Shown here piece by piece: positions 1 through 12,307 of a DNA stretch of 64,000 nucleotides. This DNA comes from Hydra vulgaris. Taxonomy: Eukaryota; Cnidaria; Hydrozoa; Anthoathecata; Hydridae. The notes beneath the pieces were generated by a model, which was not told where the DNA came from, ran no database searches, and saw nothing but the letters and a program-made list of their open reading frames with translations. Both the position numbers and the translations under genes were made by a program. How positions within the stretch are numbered: the stretch's first letter is position 1; each line of letters opens with the position of its first letter. The stretch covers positions 30,484,001 to 30,548,000 of the forward strand of contig NC_088929.1 of NCBI RefSeq assembly GCF_038396675.1, written 5' to 3'.

Positions 1-1
1 A

Positions 2-2059
2 AAATTTAAAAACAACTTTACAAAACTTTACTTAGTTTTGAATCTATGGATTACAAAAGATCTCCATGGATTACCATGGATTACAAAAGATCTCAGAAAA
101 AGTTCTAAAGTTAAGCAAAAGTTGTATATAAAGTATTTAAAAACGAGAACATTAGAAAGTAAAACAATTTATAAGAATTACGCTAAAAAATTTAAAATGC
201 AAAGAAAAAATTTAAAAAAAAGATACTACATAAATTTAACAGAAAAATATAAAGATAATTCAAAGCAAACATGGCAAGTTTTAAGAGAAATTACAGGCAG
301 TAAGAAATTGAAAGCTAGCTCTTTACCTAAAGCTATTAAAATTGATAATAAAATATTTGATGATCCAGGAGTGGTAGCTAATAAAATGAATGAATTCTTT
401 ATTTCAGTTGGACCAAATTTAGCAAAAAAAATTTCAAACATAAACAAAACAATAAACAGATGTAGTTTTCCTTTAATATCTTATCTAAATTCTTTTGAAT
501 TGTCTTTTGATGAATTTGATAGAGCTTTTAAAATGCTAAAGTTAAATAGAGCAGTCGGTCCTGATGATATCAATGGAAACATTGTCATTGATTCATATGA
601 TATCATAAAAAATATCCTTTTTAAAATATTTAAATGTTTAATTCAACAAGGAATTTTTCCTGATGAATTAAAAACAGCTAGAGTTTCACCAATATTTAAA
701 GGTGGAGACTCACTTAATGTTAGTAATTACCGTCCGATATCTGTTCTCTCTGTTTTCTCAAAGATTATAGAGAGAGTTCTTTATAATAAAATTTTTAATC
801 ATCTTTCTCAAAATAATATCCTATACAAAAATCAATATGGGTTTAAAAAAAATAACTCCACTGAACACGCTATATTCCAAATAACACAATATATTACTGA
901 ATCATTTGAAAGTTCCAAATTTACTTTAGGCATTTTTATTGACTTGTCTAAAGCCTTTGATACGATAGATCATAAAATTCTATTTAAAAAACTTAAATAT
1001 TATGGAATCTCTGGCAATGTTTTGAAGCTTTTAAAAAGTTATTTAAGTATAGAAAGCAATTTGTTCACTATGATGTATCATCGAAATCAAACTTGTTAGA
1101 TGTAACATGCGGAGTTCCTCAAGGGTCTGTCCTAGGACCTCTCCTATTTCTCATTTACATAAACGATCTTTATGAAGCATCTAATTTAATGACAATTATG
1201 TTTGCTGACGACACGAATTTTTTTCTATCTCATAGTAACATAATTACCCTATTTCAAAGTATGAACATAGAATTAATTAAAATTTCAGAATGGTTTAAAT
1301 TAAATAAGCTTTCTCTTAACATTGAAAAAACAAAATGGTCTCTTTTCATCCATACTACAAAAAACATCTTCTACCAAGTGAATTGCCTGCTCTTTTTATA
1401 GATGACATTCAAATTAAAAGAGTTACGGCTACAAATTTTTTAGGGGTTTTTATTGATGAAAATCTGACATAGAAAAAACACATTGAAAACTTATCCTCTA
1501 AAATTTCCAAAAGTATAGGAATACTATTTAAAATAAGAAGCATGCTAAATAAACATACTTTAATTCAGCTTTACCACTCTTTTATTCATTGCCATCTAAA
1601 CTATGCTAATGCGGCTTGGGGTAGTGTAAGTAAAACTAAATTAGAACCACTTTATCGCCAACAGAAACATGTTGCACGACTTATTAATTTTAAACACCGA
1701 TTTTATCATGCTAAGCAATTTTAAACGAAATGAATATTCTTAATATATATCAACTTAATATTTTTAATGTATTGTGTTTTATGTTTAAATGTAAGTCTCG
1801 CACATCTCCAATTTCTTTTCACAATTTATATTCTTTAAAAGTTAAAAATAAATACAATTTGCGTAATGAAAATTTTATTCTTCAACCAGTTTTCAAAACT
1901 AATTTTGGTAAATTTTGTATTTCATTTAGAGGAGCCTTTTTATGGAACAAACTAGTGTTAAAACTATATGATTTCTCTCATGAATGGAACTTTTTCTTAT
2001 TTAAAAGAAAATTGAAAGAAATTCTTTTCTCAGTTGAAAACATTCTGATATATTTTTAA
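2..2059 (+). pseudogene. non-LTR reverse transcriptase, frameshifted
   Basis: The RNA-dependent DNA polymerase copies element RNA at a nicked target. Visible motifs in order: linker, GPDDINGN (about 555-580), VSPIFKGGD and NYRPISVLS, NQYGFKKNNSTEHA, motif A FIDLSKAFDTIDH (about 937-970), GVPQGSVLGPLLFLIYINDL (from 1111) and the catalytic FADD at 1201-1212. The product is broken: a frame change near 1090, another between about 1345 and 1400, an in-frame TAG at 1470-1472 (probably once TGG), and a third frame change near 1725. The C-terminal part (1730-2059) contains FRGAFLWNKL, typical of this family. All catalytic motifs are still readable, so decay is recent to moderate. Confidence 0.85.
46..94 (+). 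repeat. 30 bp tandem duplication inside the retroelement ORF
   Basis: ATGGATTACAAAAGATCTC occurs at 46-64 and again at 76-94, so the peptide WITKDL is present twice. The length keeps the reading frame. Related elements normally have one WITK motif here, which makes this a local duplication. Confidence 0.8.
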
Positions 2060-2134
2060 GTTTGTTTTGTTTTTTATTAATACTCTTAGGAAATATTTTA
2101 TCGTAATTTATATATACGAAATCTTTTATCTTAA

Positions 2135-2345
<211 letters not shown>

Positions 2346-2618
2346 TGTAAGTATATTTATTTACATGTTTGTATGTTTAAATATGTATAAATTTAAAATC
2401 TGTTTAGGCGGTTCTCGATGACAAGATCTTATGATCTTCTGCGAGTATCCGCGTTCTTGTTGTAACATTAACAAAATTGTAATTCTGACTATACGTATTT
2501 TATTCATTCTTATATTGTAAAACTTATTTTGAATAAATAAAAATAACAAAAAAAAACAAAAAAAAAAAAAAAAAATCTAAATAAATTGATGTATACAATC
2601 GCGTCATTTTTCCCCATT

Positions 2619-2833
<215 letters not shown>

Positions 2834-3071
2834 TTATTGATTAATTAACTAAATTTAGAAATTTGTTATACTTTTGAAAATGGGTTCACTTGGACGTGTA
2901 GTTTAATCATAGTTTACCGCATAACAATAACCGTATAACTATATATAACCGTATAGCCATGTATACCCATATAAACATTTAAACCATTTTAGTTAATTTT
3001 TATTTAAATGGTTGATCTTGATGTTTTAAAATTGCACTCTATATTTAATGTAACTTTAAACTATTTAATAA

Positions 3072-3077
3072 TTTATT
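3072..3077 (-). promoter_or_regulatory. poly(A) signal of the coiled-coil gene
   Basis: AATAAA on the minus strand, 15 bases beyond the TAA stop at 3093-3095. The spacing suggests a very short 3' UTR. Confidence 0.55.
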
Positions 3078-3092
3078 TTCTTAATATTTACT

Positions 3093-4543
3093 TTATAATA
3101 CAACACTTTGTTTCAAAAAAAAACATTTCTCACCGTTATTAGAATGAGAGATTCCGCTGTCACAGTCAGTTATGGGATCAAGGTCAATGTGGTTTGTTGA
3201 CTCGTCAGAACATTTTAGCAAGTAGCCATTACATGAACGTTTTAATGAAACGTCTATATCTTTATAGTTGTTAGATCTGATAGAATCATTTGCCGTGTTG
3301 TTTAGAACATCGTTTTTATATTGCTGATCTTTACCGTCATAAATGTAAAATCCTACGACATTTGTATCCGGGTTGTTTTCTTGTATTATGAGATTATCTA
3401 GTTTATTTAAAGTCTTTTTTAAATAAGTTTCTTGTAGAGTTGCAAAGCCACCTTTTTCCATTTCATCAAAATGTTGACGTAAAAAAAGTAGCTCATACCT
3501 AGCTTCGCTTATACAAGCTTGAACTTTTTTGAAATATTTTTTAAAGAAGCTTTTATCGTCATCTGTTAAAAACAGTTCGTTCTCTAAACCGTATAGCGTA
3601 AGCGAAAGATCTTCTAATGTTTGTAATACACTATCAATATGCCAAAGATACGATTTTTCTTCAATAATGCATTTCAGTTTTGTAAAACCTGGGTGTAGTT
3701 CTGAATACATATCTTTTGGTGCTACTCGACAACTCGGTAATTGAGAATATATATTTTTTAAATCATAATCTGTGTTGCTTTCAGAAACTTTTAAAAGGTG
3801 CTCATTTGATTGCACGTCATTACTGTTAACTATATGTGTATGTTTTTTAAAAACCAGCGTTGTCAAGTGGTTTTCACTTTCTTTATCGGCATTGCTTAAC
3901 ATTTGTTCACTTAAACTATTTGCTAATTGAAACTTAGAAATACGTTTATGGTGGTTAGTGAGAGAGTATAGTTTTTCTATGGATTTTTCAATAATATTAA
4001 TTTCTTCAAATAAAAGTTCTGGATAAACTTCTTTTTCGGTATTTGAAGTAGTATCGATATCGTTATTGCGTTTCCTAATTGCAATGTCACATGCAACAAT
4101 TAGCTTACACAATACAGTTTTCAACTCGTTGACATATTTTAAGAATATAGACGAATAACTAAGAAGACCGGTACTGAAGCAATCTTTTTTACGATCTGAT
4201 GTCTGATGTATTAATGCAGTAATCAGAGGTTTGATCAAACTTAGATCACTAACTTTTAACAACAACAAAAAGTCTTTATGAAACCTGTTAAGTTTCTTTT
4301 TAAGAGTTACTGATAAGGTTTTATATTTGTAAACCTTTTTACTAAGCATTTTAATAACTCCAAATATTTTACTTAGTTTTTTCTTTGAACAGTTACTATT
4401 CTTTACATTTTCAACTTTAACCAAAAGTTTATTGAGGTTCTTAACAATATTTAGCGACTCAGAATGCAAGTCAAAACAGTCGCTCTTTTTTCTACCAACT
4501 ACGGATTCATCTTGATACGAAAATTGATGCTTTGGCACTTCTC
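3093..4543 (-). CDS. coiled-coil protein, last exon
   Basis: This terminal exon encodes about 483 residues. It begins after a strong acceptor (TTTCAATTTCTTTACAG, AG at 4545-4544). The donor at 4615/4614 leaves one base of a codon (phase 1). Joining G to the GA that opens this exon gives a Gly codon and keeps both reading frames open, so a 71 bp intron (4544-4614) is well supported. The sequence is Lys/Glu/Ser-rich with helical stretches in its first half and a less ordered, Asp/Asn/Ser-rich tail ending QSVVL. I do not recognise a named domain and assign no function; a cytoskeletal or centrosomal role would be only a guess from the coiled-coil character of the upstream exon. Confidence 0.85.
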
Positions 4544-4614
4544 CTGTAAAGAAATTGAAATAAATTTTAAAAACAAGCAAAACGCTTATGTTCCACAATT
4601 GCAATACAACGTAC

Positions 4615-6218
4615 CTTTGTTAACATTAAGTAGAATCTCTTCTTTGCAATTAAGTATTTTTGCTAAATGACTTACAAAATTTATATAAGTCTTCCTTTCA
4701 TTATCACTTTTAACAATATGTTGCAACGTCGCATCAAAATAAAGCTCAAACTTATGTGTAGTCGATGTTAAAAAGTTTGTCAGTTGTTCTGGTTCAGCGT
4801 CGATGTTTTCCGACAACAAACCAAATAAATTATTGTCAATTTCTAGAAACGGATCGCTCTCTTTTCTGTTTGCTTTTAAAAGTTTAAGTATTTCTTTTTG
4901 GTTTTTTGAATACATATAAAATAATGTTTTAAAATTAAAAATCATACATTTAACTATATTTTCAGACTCATTGTTTTTTGCAATCGTTTTACCATGTAGT
5001 ATTTGTAAACTTTCAAGTTTTTCTTCTAAGTGCTCTACGCGTCTTTTAAAATGTAGTTTCTTGTTAGTTATACACTCAATTTTTTCAAGACATTTATTCA
5101 AATCTTCTTTCAAATAATTTTCCTGTTGTTTTATTGCCATTAGGTCTCTTTTAAGTTTTTGATTTTCGTACATATGATGAAAGATTTGATCTTCAAAATC
5201 CTTTTTAAGAACCTCGTTTGATTGAACAGTTTTTCTTAAAGTTACTTGCTCGTGTTCTTTACATTGTATTACAATTTTCATTTCTTCGTTTTCCTTTATT
5301 CTCATTTTCGTTTCTTGTTTTTGATTTTGAAACTCGTTTCTTAAAGTTGTCATTTCGCGTTGAAGAGACTCGTGTTTACTTTCAAGGTTGCCTAATTCTG
5401 TTGATATAGAATTTGTTTTTTCTGTTTGATCGTAGAGATTGTTATAAGCCTGGTGTAACTCAGTTTGAATTTTTTTTAGCATGTTTTGTAACTTAATATT
5501 TTCTTCATCTAAACTGTTATAAAAGTTGTTTTCTTCATTTTTTCTTCCTTTTAGTTTAAGGTTATCTTCTAAAAGAGACTGCCGATCACAAGAAACTGAC
5601 TTGAAACGGCTGTGCAACGTGTTTAGCTCCTCAAGAGTTACGTTGTGTTGATTTTCAACCTGTGCAAACTTTTTGTTTATTGAATCTCTTTCGTGCGTTA
5701 ATATAAGAATTTGAGCCGAGGAGACGTTGAGCTGCTCGTCGCGTTCTTTTAAAAGTTCCTTTAAATCTACATTTTCATTGGATACTTTAATTACTGTCTT
5801 ATAAGCATAATCAATTTCATTTTCCAGAGTTACAGTCAACTTACGAAAGTTTGCTATATTGCTTTTTACTTGATTGGATAAAAAATCTTGAATAAAAAGT
5901 GTACTTTTCTTGGGTTGCTTTTCATTTTGAAAAACACCTGTTGAGTCCGTTTGTGCTAATGTGGATTGATCTGTTTCAAATGCGTTTTTCAAAAAGCAAT
6001 ATTCTTTTGGCATCAAATCAGATACTATGAAAAGTTCACTAGCATTTTCCAAAAAGTTGATGCTAACTTCATCGATCATATTTTTTATTTCATCAGCTAA
6101 TGCTTTGACGTTAGCTTCAATGTCACATTTTTTTGAAGAATTGCTAGAAGGTATTGATAAGTTCAAAAACTTCTCTTCCTTTGCAGAAACAGTGTTCTGT
6201 AAAGCACCCAAAATGCTT
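4615..6218 (-). CDS. coiled-coil protein, long internal exon
   Basis: About 535 residues, with long stretches of heptad-like Leu/Ile spacing and many Glu, Lys, Gln and Asn (for example VDLKELLKERDEQLNV and the LKGRKNEENNFYNSLDEENI region), so an extended coiled coil is expected over most of the exon. The open frame has no ATG at its 5' end. Instead there is an acceptor TTTGTTTTACAG at 6219-6222, and the exon starts with the third base of a codon. This fits exactly the phase-2 donor of the 8590-8774 exon, and the joined codon is AAA (Lys). The 3' end is the donor AAAG|GTACGT. The exon is intact and its codon use is AT-rich like the rest of the window. The protein family is unknown to me. Confidence 0.85.
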
Positions 6219-6229
6219 CTGTAAAACAA

Positions 6230-7012
6230 ATTTATTTTTTTTGAATCTTTTGCTTAAGATACTTAAAACAAGTTATTTTAAGCAAATAAAAATTATTTTT
6301 ACTTAAATATATAATAATTCAGATAAAAAATTTTTTTTAGAATAAAAGTTGATTAAAACTTCTAAATTTTTTTAAGTCAAAAAATTGAAATTCCTATCAA
6401 ATCTCACATACTCTCACTCAAAATTTTATAAATCAGTTGAAATATACAGTTGTGAGTAATTAGACTTATTTTGTTTTATAAAACATTTTGAACCCTTTTT
6501 AAGGTTAATGTTTCTAAAATTAAGATTAATGTTTCTAAAATGAACAGATACAATCATGAAGATATACAAAAATAAGGATATATCTTACATAAAGTATAAT
6601 ATTTGTGTTTACATAAAGTATAATATTTGCAATGCACAAATATGATATTAATGAAATCAATTTATTCAAAAAAATAATTTATTCTACAAAACTATTTTGT
6701 TTAGACAAAAGTATAATAAACAAAGTAGAACAGAACATCACCCAAGATTACTATTATTAAGATGGTAGAGAAAAAATCCACTAAAAAAAATCTTACAAAA
6801 TTTATTTTTATAAAAATAAACATATAATAAACAAAGCCTTTAAAAAAGAAAAAATATCTTAAATATATTAAAATAAAGAAATTTACTTAAGTATTTAGTA
6901 TATTAATTCCCTTAAAATTTTTATATTAATGTTTTTAAATAAAAGTTTACAAATTCTTATTATTCAAATGGTTGTTGAATATTGTAGTAACGTTAGCCTA
7001 GGTAAGTAAACC
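6230..7012. other. intron sequence, AT-rich, no gene
   Basis: Part of the 2.4 kb intron between the exons at 6218 and 8590. It contains two short tandem duplications (a 22 bp unit with GTTTCTAAAAT near 6490-6540, and a unit with CATAAAGTATAATATTTG near 6585-6632). I see nothing else. Confidence 0.6.
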
Positions 7013-7872
7013 GGTGTAGTATGAGATTTTTACTCCCGCGACTTTTTTACTCCTCAGTAAAAATCTCATATTAAATTTTTACTACCCAGCAAAAATCGCA
7101 TATGAAATTTTTACTTCCATTATGAGATTTTTACTCCCATAAAATATTTTGCGGCAAAATGTGTTTTACAACTATGTTGTATTTTGAGGATATATTTTAA
7201 CGTTTTAAAGATTGTGGCTTTTTGAAAAGCAGTAAAGAAACGATTCCGTTTAATATGAACATGAACTTTAAAGTTTTGTATCGATTAAATGACAAAATGT
7301 TAGGCGTTATTAATAAAAAAAAAGTCACCGTTGGGCGCTTTAACCTAACTCTTTGTTTGAAACTCCATAGAACGAATATATATAAATAAATATATAAAAA
7401 AACTATAAAAACTGCTTTTTCAGACCGGTCTATTTTATCAAACTGGCAATGAAAACGAACATAAATCAATTTTGCTAAAATTTTCTAATCATATGCGCCG
7501 CGAGGTACTCGAAGAAATTATTAGGTATTTAAATATTTCAGAAAGATTTATTTATTAAGATGCATAATGATTTGTGATAATAAATTGCTCGAAGATGCGA
7601 CATAGGGAACCGACGAAGATATAATAGGACGTGTTTTATTTATGGAGGGAAGGGAGGTAGATATCCATATATATGCAGTAAACATTGAGCGAAAAAAATA
7701 CAATAATTGAAATGAAACAACAGTATTTAAAACTCGTAAAATAAATACATAAGTAAATGCATTAAATTTTCAACTGTTAATCACTGCATCAAGATTGATT
7801 CCAGTTGAGTTGTCTAAAATTTAGAATATCACTTAACTTATAAAGTCGTAAACTGCATTGGTAGATAATCTA

Positions 7873-7923
7873 TTTTGTTTTCGTTCCATATTTGTTGTAT
7901 ACAAACATGGAACGAAAACAAAA
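7873..7923. repeat. 23 bp-arm palindrome
   Basis: Arms 7873-7895 and 7901-7923 are inverted copies with one mismatch around a 5 base spacer. It sits at the turning point between the minus-strand OTU fragment and a plus-strand sequence (7589-7625) that resembles the next part of an OTU domain. Confidence 0.85.
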
Positions 7924-7959
7924 TTTCATCGCATAAGTTGCTAATGTCGCATCTTCAAT

Positions 7960-8318
7960 CATTTTAGTTTTTGCAAGTATGCGTTCGAATTGGCATATTC
8001 AAATATCCTGTTGTCTATTTCGTCTTGAATTTTGTTACCCATATGGTTATAAAATTTGTTTCTAATTGGCTTATGTTCATCTTCATTTCCAGGTATGATA
8101 AAAGAAACTGCTCTAAAAAATGAGTTTCCATCTCCTTTAATTATATAGATTCCCCTAGGATAAAGAGTTAGGTTGATACTTCCTACGGCGAAATTGTGTT
8201 TCTTAACAATTCCAAATTTTTCTGCAATTTATTTTCTCATATCAAAAGTTGCACATTTTGCTATTCTTTCATTTGAAACATTTACACTACTTTTATGTTG
8301 AGTATTATCGTATGAGAG
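7960..8318 (-). pseudogene. OTU-type cysteine protease domain fragment
   Basis: Read on the minus strand, the frame gives NLTLYPRGIYIIKGDGNSFF followed by RAVSFIIPGNEDEHKPIRNK and YNHMGNKIQDEID. This matches the start of OTU deubiquitinase domains, where GDGNC-[LF]-[FY]-RA carries the catalytic Asp and Cys. Here the cysteine position is Ser (TCA, plus-strand 8121-8123), an upstream in-frame TAA interrupts the frame near 8230, and the catalytic His region is missing or scrambled. The fragment is therefore unlikely to be an active protease. OTU domains are known in many cnidarian and insect transposable elements as well as in cellular genes. Confidence 0.65.
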
Positions 8319-8589
8319 CTATATAAAATTTTAATATGAGATTTTTACTGGGGAGTAAAAATTCGATATGGAATTTTTACTGGGGAGTAAAAAAAGTGCG
8401 GGAGTAAAAATCTCATACTACACCAGGCTTGATATAGACTTCAAATAATTTTGTAATAAATATTCACTTAACAAAAAAATATTTCCTTGGGAGTTTACCT
8501 GTGTACTTTTAGGGGCATATACTATGCCCCTATATTACCAACTATGCCGCATAATTGGTAACTGTTGTTATAAAAATATTATAGCTTAC

Positions 8590-8774
8590 TTAAAAAACTC
8601 TTCTTTGTTTGTGTTGCGTTCTTCTAAACAAAGGAATATAAGAGAGAGCAATAGTTTCCAGGCAGACTCAACTTGCATTTCAGAGAGATTATTATCTTTT
8701 ACATCACTATCTTCATTAGCATTAAACGTTTTATCTGAGTGTGCATTGGTTGCGTTAGCCATACTTGTAGCATA
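8590..8774 (-). CDS. coiled-coil gene, internal exon (61 codons)
   Basis: The exon is bounded by a polypyrimidine acceptor ending TTTTTTTAAAG (AG at 8776-8775) and a GTAAGC donor (8589-8584). It starts in phase 0 and ends in phase 2, matching the exon at 6218. The peptide includes the acidic stretch SDVKDNNLSEMQVESAWKLL followed by LLSLIFLCLEERNTNKEEFF. An ATG at 8762-8760 could serve as an internal or alternative start (MANATNAH). Its join to the upstream exon at 11613 is not in phase (donor phase 1), so another exon must lie between them, or this exon begins a separate transcript. Confidence 0.65.
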
Positions 8775-8921
8775 CTTTAAAAAAAAAAAAATGTCTAAAA
8801 CTTTTCTTTTCATTAAATTTACCCAATTTAGACCCAAAGATATCTGTTGACATTCTGAAGTTTTGCATGTGCTTGATAAGATCCTCTGCTCTAAATAAAA
8901 AGTTTTGTATAAATTTGTTTA

Positions 8922-9076
<155 letters not shown>

Positions 9077-9244
9077 TAAACAAAAAAATTTATATACATA
9101 TATATATATATATATTGTTGTTACTTGTCAATTTTACTTAATTCTTTTTTTTTAATAGTTTTAATCTTGATAAATTTATTTTATTTTAGTATATTTATTA
9201 TTAAATCTTAAATTAAACATCTTAAATTTTTTCCATTTTCATAG

Positions 9245-9311
9245 TTTGCGCAAACAAGACTGGTCTACCTCACGGTATATGCAGGCAACACGGAAAGTCG
9301 TCTTCTGAATG
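9245..9311 (+). CDS. possible 67 bp exon, opposite strand to the coiled-coil gene
   Basis: A locally GC-richer segment is bounded by a good acceptor (TTTTCCATTTTCATAG) and a good donor (GAATG|GTAAGA). One frame is open across it and reads CANKTGLPHGICRQHGKSSS, with two cysteines and a histidine. I do not recognise it, and no partner exon was found on this strand. It may be a stray exon-like piece of a mobile element. Confidence 0.25.
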
Positions 9312-9319
9312 GTAAGAAT

Positions 9320-11600
9320 GTAATCATTGGTGCAACTAGTTCCAGTTTTTTTTATTTTGGTTTTTCTTATTCTTAAACTTGTGTGTTGTTTGTGTTGCTT
9401 CAAAATATAACTTTATTCAAAAAAAATCCCTTACAATAACAAAGGAAACATACCCAGTAAAGACACTGTTCAACTCTATTATCCTCGCTAGTTTTTTTTT
9501 AACTAGTACGAGTATTCTGTTTTTATAAATAATATAAAAGAATAGACTGTTCATAACTAAAAAAATTTACTAGTAAATAATATATAGGTAAAAAAAATTT
9601 TTGATTGGCTTAACTCATTTCTCGCACATTATAAACCTCTGGTTTTATTGTTTCACAAAGAAATTTATTTCGTTCCGCCGAAAATACTTTTTTGTTTAGT
9701 TAGTTTTATCTTGTCAATATGCACACATTTTACCAAGTTGTCCTGATTATCTACTAAATATATTATTACAATCTGACTGGGGCAATTAGAAGACAAAATG
9801 TCTTTTCATCAAGCCCTTTTGTGAAAAAGAGAAAAATATAGTTTTACAAGTTTTCTTACTATACAAGAGTGAAACAAAAAAGTTTGAAAAAAAAAATTTA
9901 AAAGTTTGAAAAAAATTATATAGTTTGGAAAAAAGAAAAGATCTTTAAAAAAAAATTTACATTATATAACCTAAATATAAAAATAATGTATAAATAACGT
10001 AAATATAAAAACTTACAAATCAGTACCTATACGTACACATATTCAATACAATAAATAATATATATTTATGTATACTCAAATATTTAAAAGAGATTTAGAA
10101 TTTAAAAAAATTCAAAATATTTTGAAGATTTAAATTCAATTTAAATTATTTATATTTTATATACAAAACTAAAACAGACAAAAAAAAAACAACTAAAAAG
10201 ATATATCATAAAGTAACGATATTGTTATATCACGTTACTTATAAATAATTTATGTCATAAAATAGAAAAAAAAAGAGTTTCTGTAATTATTTCTGTGCAA
10301 TTAGTTAAATGTTGGCACAAGCAAAGATAGGAAAAAAGAAAATATAAAACGTGGTCTTCCTAAAGAATTAAAAGTTAATGATTTGTAATGATTAAAGTTT
10401 ATGAAAAAAGTATAGTTATTGTATATAACTTATGTAACTATTATTTTTAAAGCATAATTAAATTTAGAACGTGGTTGATCACGATTCTTTTTTAATTTTT
10501 AATAATATTTTAGTAGCATCAGATTTGATTACCAGATTTGTCCTGGTATTTTTATTAATATAACCATACAAAATGTCCAGGGAGGGGGGTAGGGGGTGGT
10601 GGATTTAAAAAAAAACAACAGATCCTTATAACTAAAGATCACCCTATTATATTTCTAAAAAAACCAACTATAACTTAAAAATCGTCTTCGTTTTGGGGAA
10701 GAAGGAGGGGGGAGGGTATAACACCCCACACACACCCGTAGAATCGCCCCTGAATGTAACTATTTGGCATTAGAGTTATAGTAATTGTAGTAGATGAGAT
10801 AAGCAAATTTAGCAAAGAGCATAAAGCAGTAAAAAAGCTGCCTTATGCGTATATATTTGTTTAATACGGTTTGTATAGAGATGTTTTTTTATAGCATTTT
10901 GTAATATAGTTTTAATATAAAAACGCGTTGCAACGGAATAAAGAAAGCTCCGGATAAAAATTGATATTGAATCATTTAAATATTAGGCTTAGATGCCTAG
11001 ATTTTTTTCTTTAAAATCTGTTATTAGTCAAAAAAACAACTTTAAAAAAATTAATTTTTTAATTTTAATTATTGTAGCAACTTTAATTAATAATGGTTGT
11101 GATAAAGTAAATCTAAAAAAAGTCATTTAAACTAAGTAAAATCGAAATCTTTAAAAATATATTCCTTGCTAAAACTTGAAGTGATTAATGTTACTAATAG
11201 AAACTTTTAAAAAAATTTTGATTCTATGCAGAGCAAATAAATTTTTTTTACTTTTAGACTAATTTTTAAGTTTCACTATATTGATAAATGTAAAGTTAAT
11301 TGTTGATAAATTAAATTGGTGCATACTAAAATGGTTAAGTTGTAAAGTTACACAAATGGATTAAAGTAGGTTAGAGTAAAAAGTTAATGTTTATTGTTTC
11401 ACACTAAAACGGGGGTCAGTCTAGTCTTAGACATGAAGCTTACTTTTTTTTAATAACTTACAAAAGCAAACAAACTCTAAAAATTATTTCTAGATATTTT
11501 TCTCCTTCCGTTTTATTTTTAACATAATTGTGAATTATAATTTTTCCTCTACTTTTACATAACAGTAAAATTTGAAACACATTGAATTTAACATTTAGTT
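9320..11600. other. AT-rich intron or intergenic sequence
   Basis: No supportable gene on either strand. Two G-rich patches occur at 10579-10601 (several runs of three or more G) and 10694-10717, followed by a C-rich stretch. They could be the eroded ends of a mobile element or form G-quadruplexes. The exon needed to link 11613 to 8774 should be here but I could not identify it. Confidence 0.5.
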
Positions 11601-11612
11601 TAATTTACGTAC

Positions 11613-11969
11613 CTATTTCATTCCTGTAGTCACTAAAAATGTCTATCAGTTTTTTAATTCTCAGTAAATTATCATTCATCGTTTTCAGTGTTTTGTGCAT
11701 AGATAAAAACTGATTATTTTCTTCAAGTAACCACGCTCGGTCGAGTTGACAACTGTTGTTGGGAAACCAGCTATGATCCATTTGAGAACCACAATTAAAA
11801 CTATTTTTTTTGTTTGTATTTTGATTTACATCATTTCATGGTAATCTTCAAGTTTGTTTGCTGCAAAACTTTTGAATAATTCCGGATTACTCTTGGCTGT
11901 ATACAATTCAGTGTTTCCGTAACTTTTTATTGGGTATGAGTGAAACTACAACTTCAAAGTTTACCTGAT
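11613..11969 (-). CDS. coiled-coil gene, exon 2 (two compensating frame shifts)
   Basis: The acceptor TTTTATTTTAG (AG at 11971-11970) and donor AAATAG|GTACGT at 11613 are both strong. The exon opens in phase with exon 1 and reads QVNFEVVVSLIPNK. The coding-like peptide then moves to another frame (YGNTELYTAKSNPELFKSFA) and back to the first (NDVNQNTNKKNSFNCGSQ), continuing as a helical, Leu/Lys-rich segment to the donor. The two shifts compensate each other: one is near an AAAAA run at about 11925-11929, the other near 11838. This could be sequencing error, an allele, or early decay. The donor leaves one base (phase 1). Confidence 0.55.
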
Positions 11970-12307
11970 CTAAAATAAAAAATAAACATATACAATATAA
12001 TTTAAAAAAAATTGAAATTAAGTCAGAATATCCTAAGTTAAACTTTAAATATTAAACAAAAATAAAAATGTTTTAAAAAATCGAATAACTAACTAAAATA
12101 TACATTGTTTTACATAACTATTTCATTTTCAAAATATACGCAGAATGTAATAATATACCAGAAAGTAAATAAAAAAGAGTGGTTATTTTATAATTAAATT
12201 TTCAGACCAATGTTTTATAACAAACAAGCAAAATTATCATAGTCACCTCCATTATCACCCTGTTTTACAGTATATTTTGATTAATATAACAAACAAACAG
12301 TAACTAC

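Larger units (their letters stand above)
7013..8424. mobile_element. 1.4 kb inverted-repeat element carrying an OTU-like fragment
   Basis: The ends are 41 bp inverted repeats, 7013-7053 and 8384-8424, starting GGTGTAGTATGAGATTTTTA and differing by only about two bases. Subterminal copies of ATGAGATTTTTACT recur inside each end. No convincing target duplication is visible, so the superfamily is open. The interior holds a degenerate OTU-domain fragment, an inverted duplication and a near-perfect palindrome. The element lies wholly inside an intron of the coiled-coil gene. It is best read as a non-autonomous DNA transposon that carries host-like or transposon-borne protease sequence. Confidence 0.75.

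Noticed and set aside
9245..9311. The missing link exon of the coiled-coil gene, read on the minus strand
   Set aside because: On the minus strand, the frame required by the phase-1 donor at 11613 hits a TGA, and the possible donor and acceptor are weak; the plus-strand signals are much better.
11801..11829. A 29 bp intron within exon 2 of the coiled-coil gene
   Set aside because: It has GT...AG ends and matching phase, but is far below the size at which animal introns are spliced; a pair of compensating indels explains the frames better.
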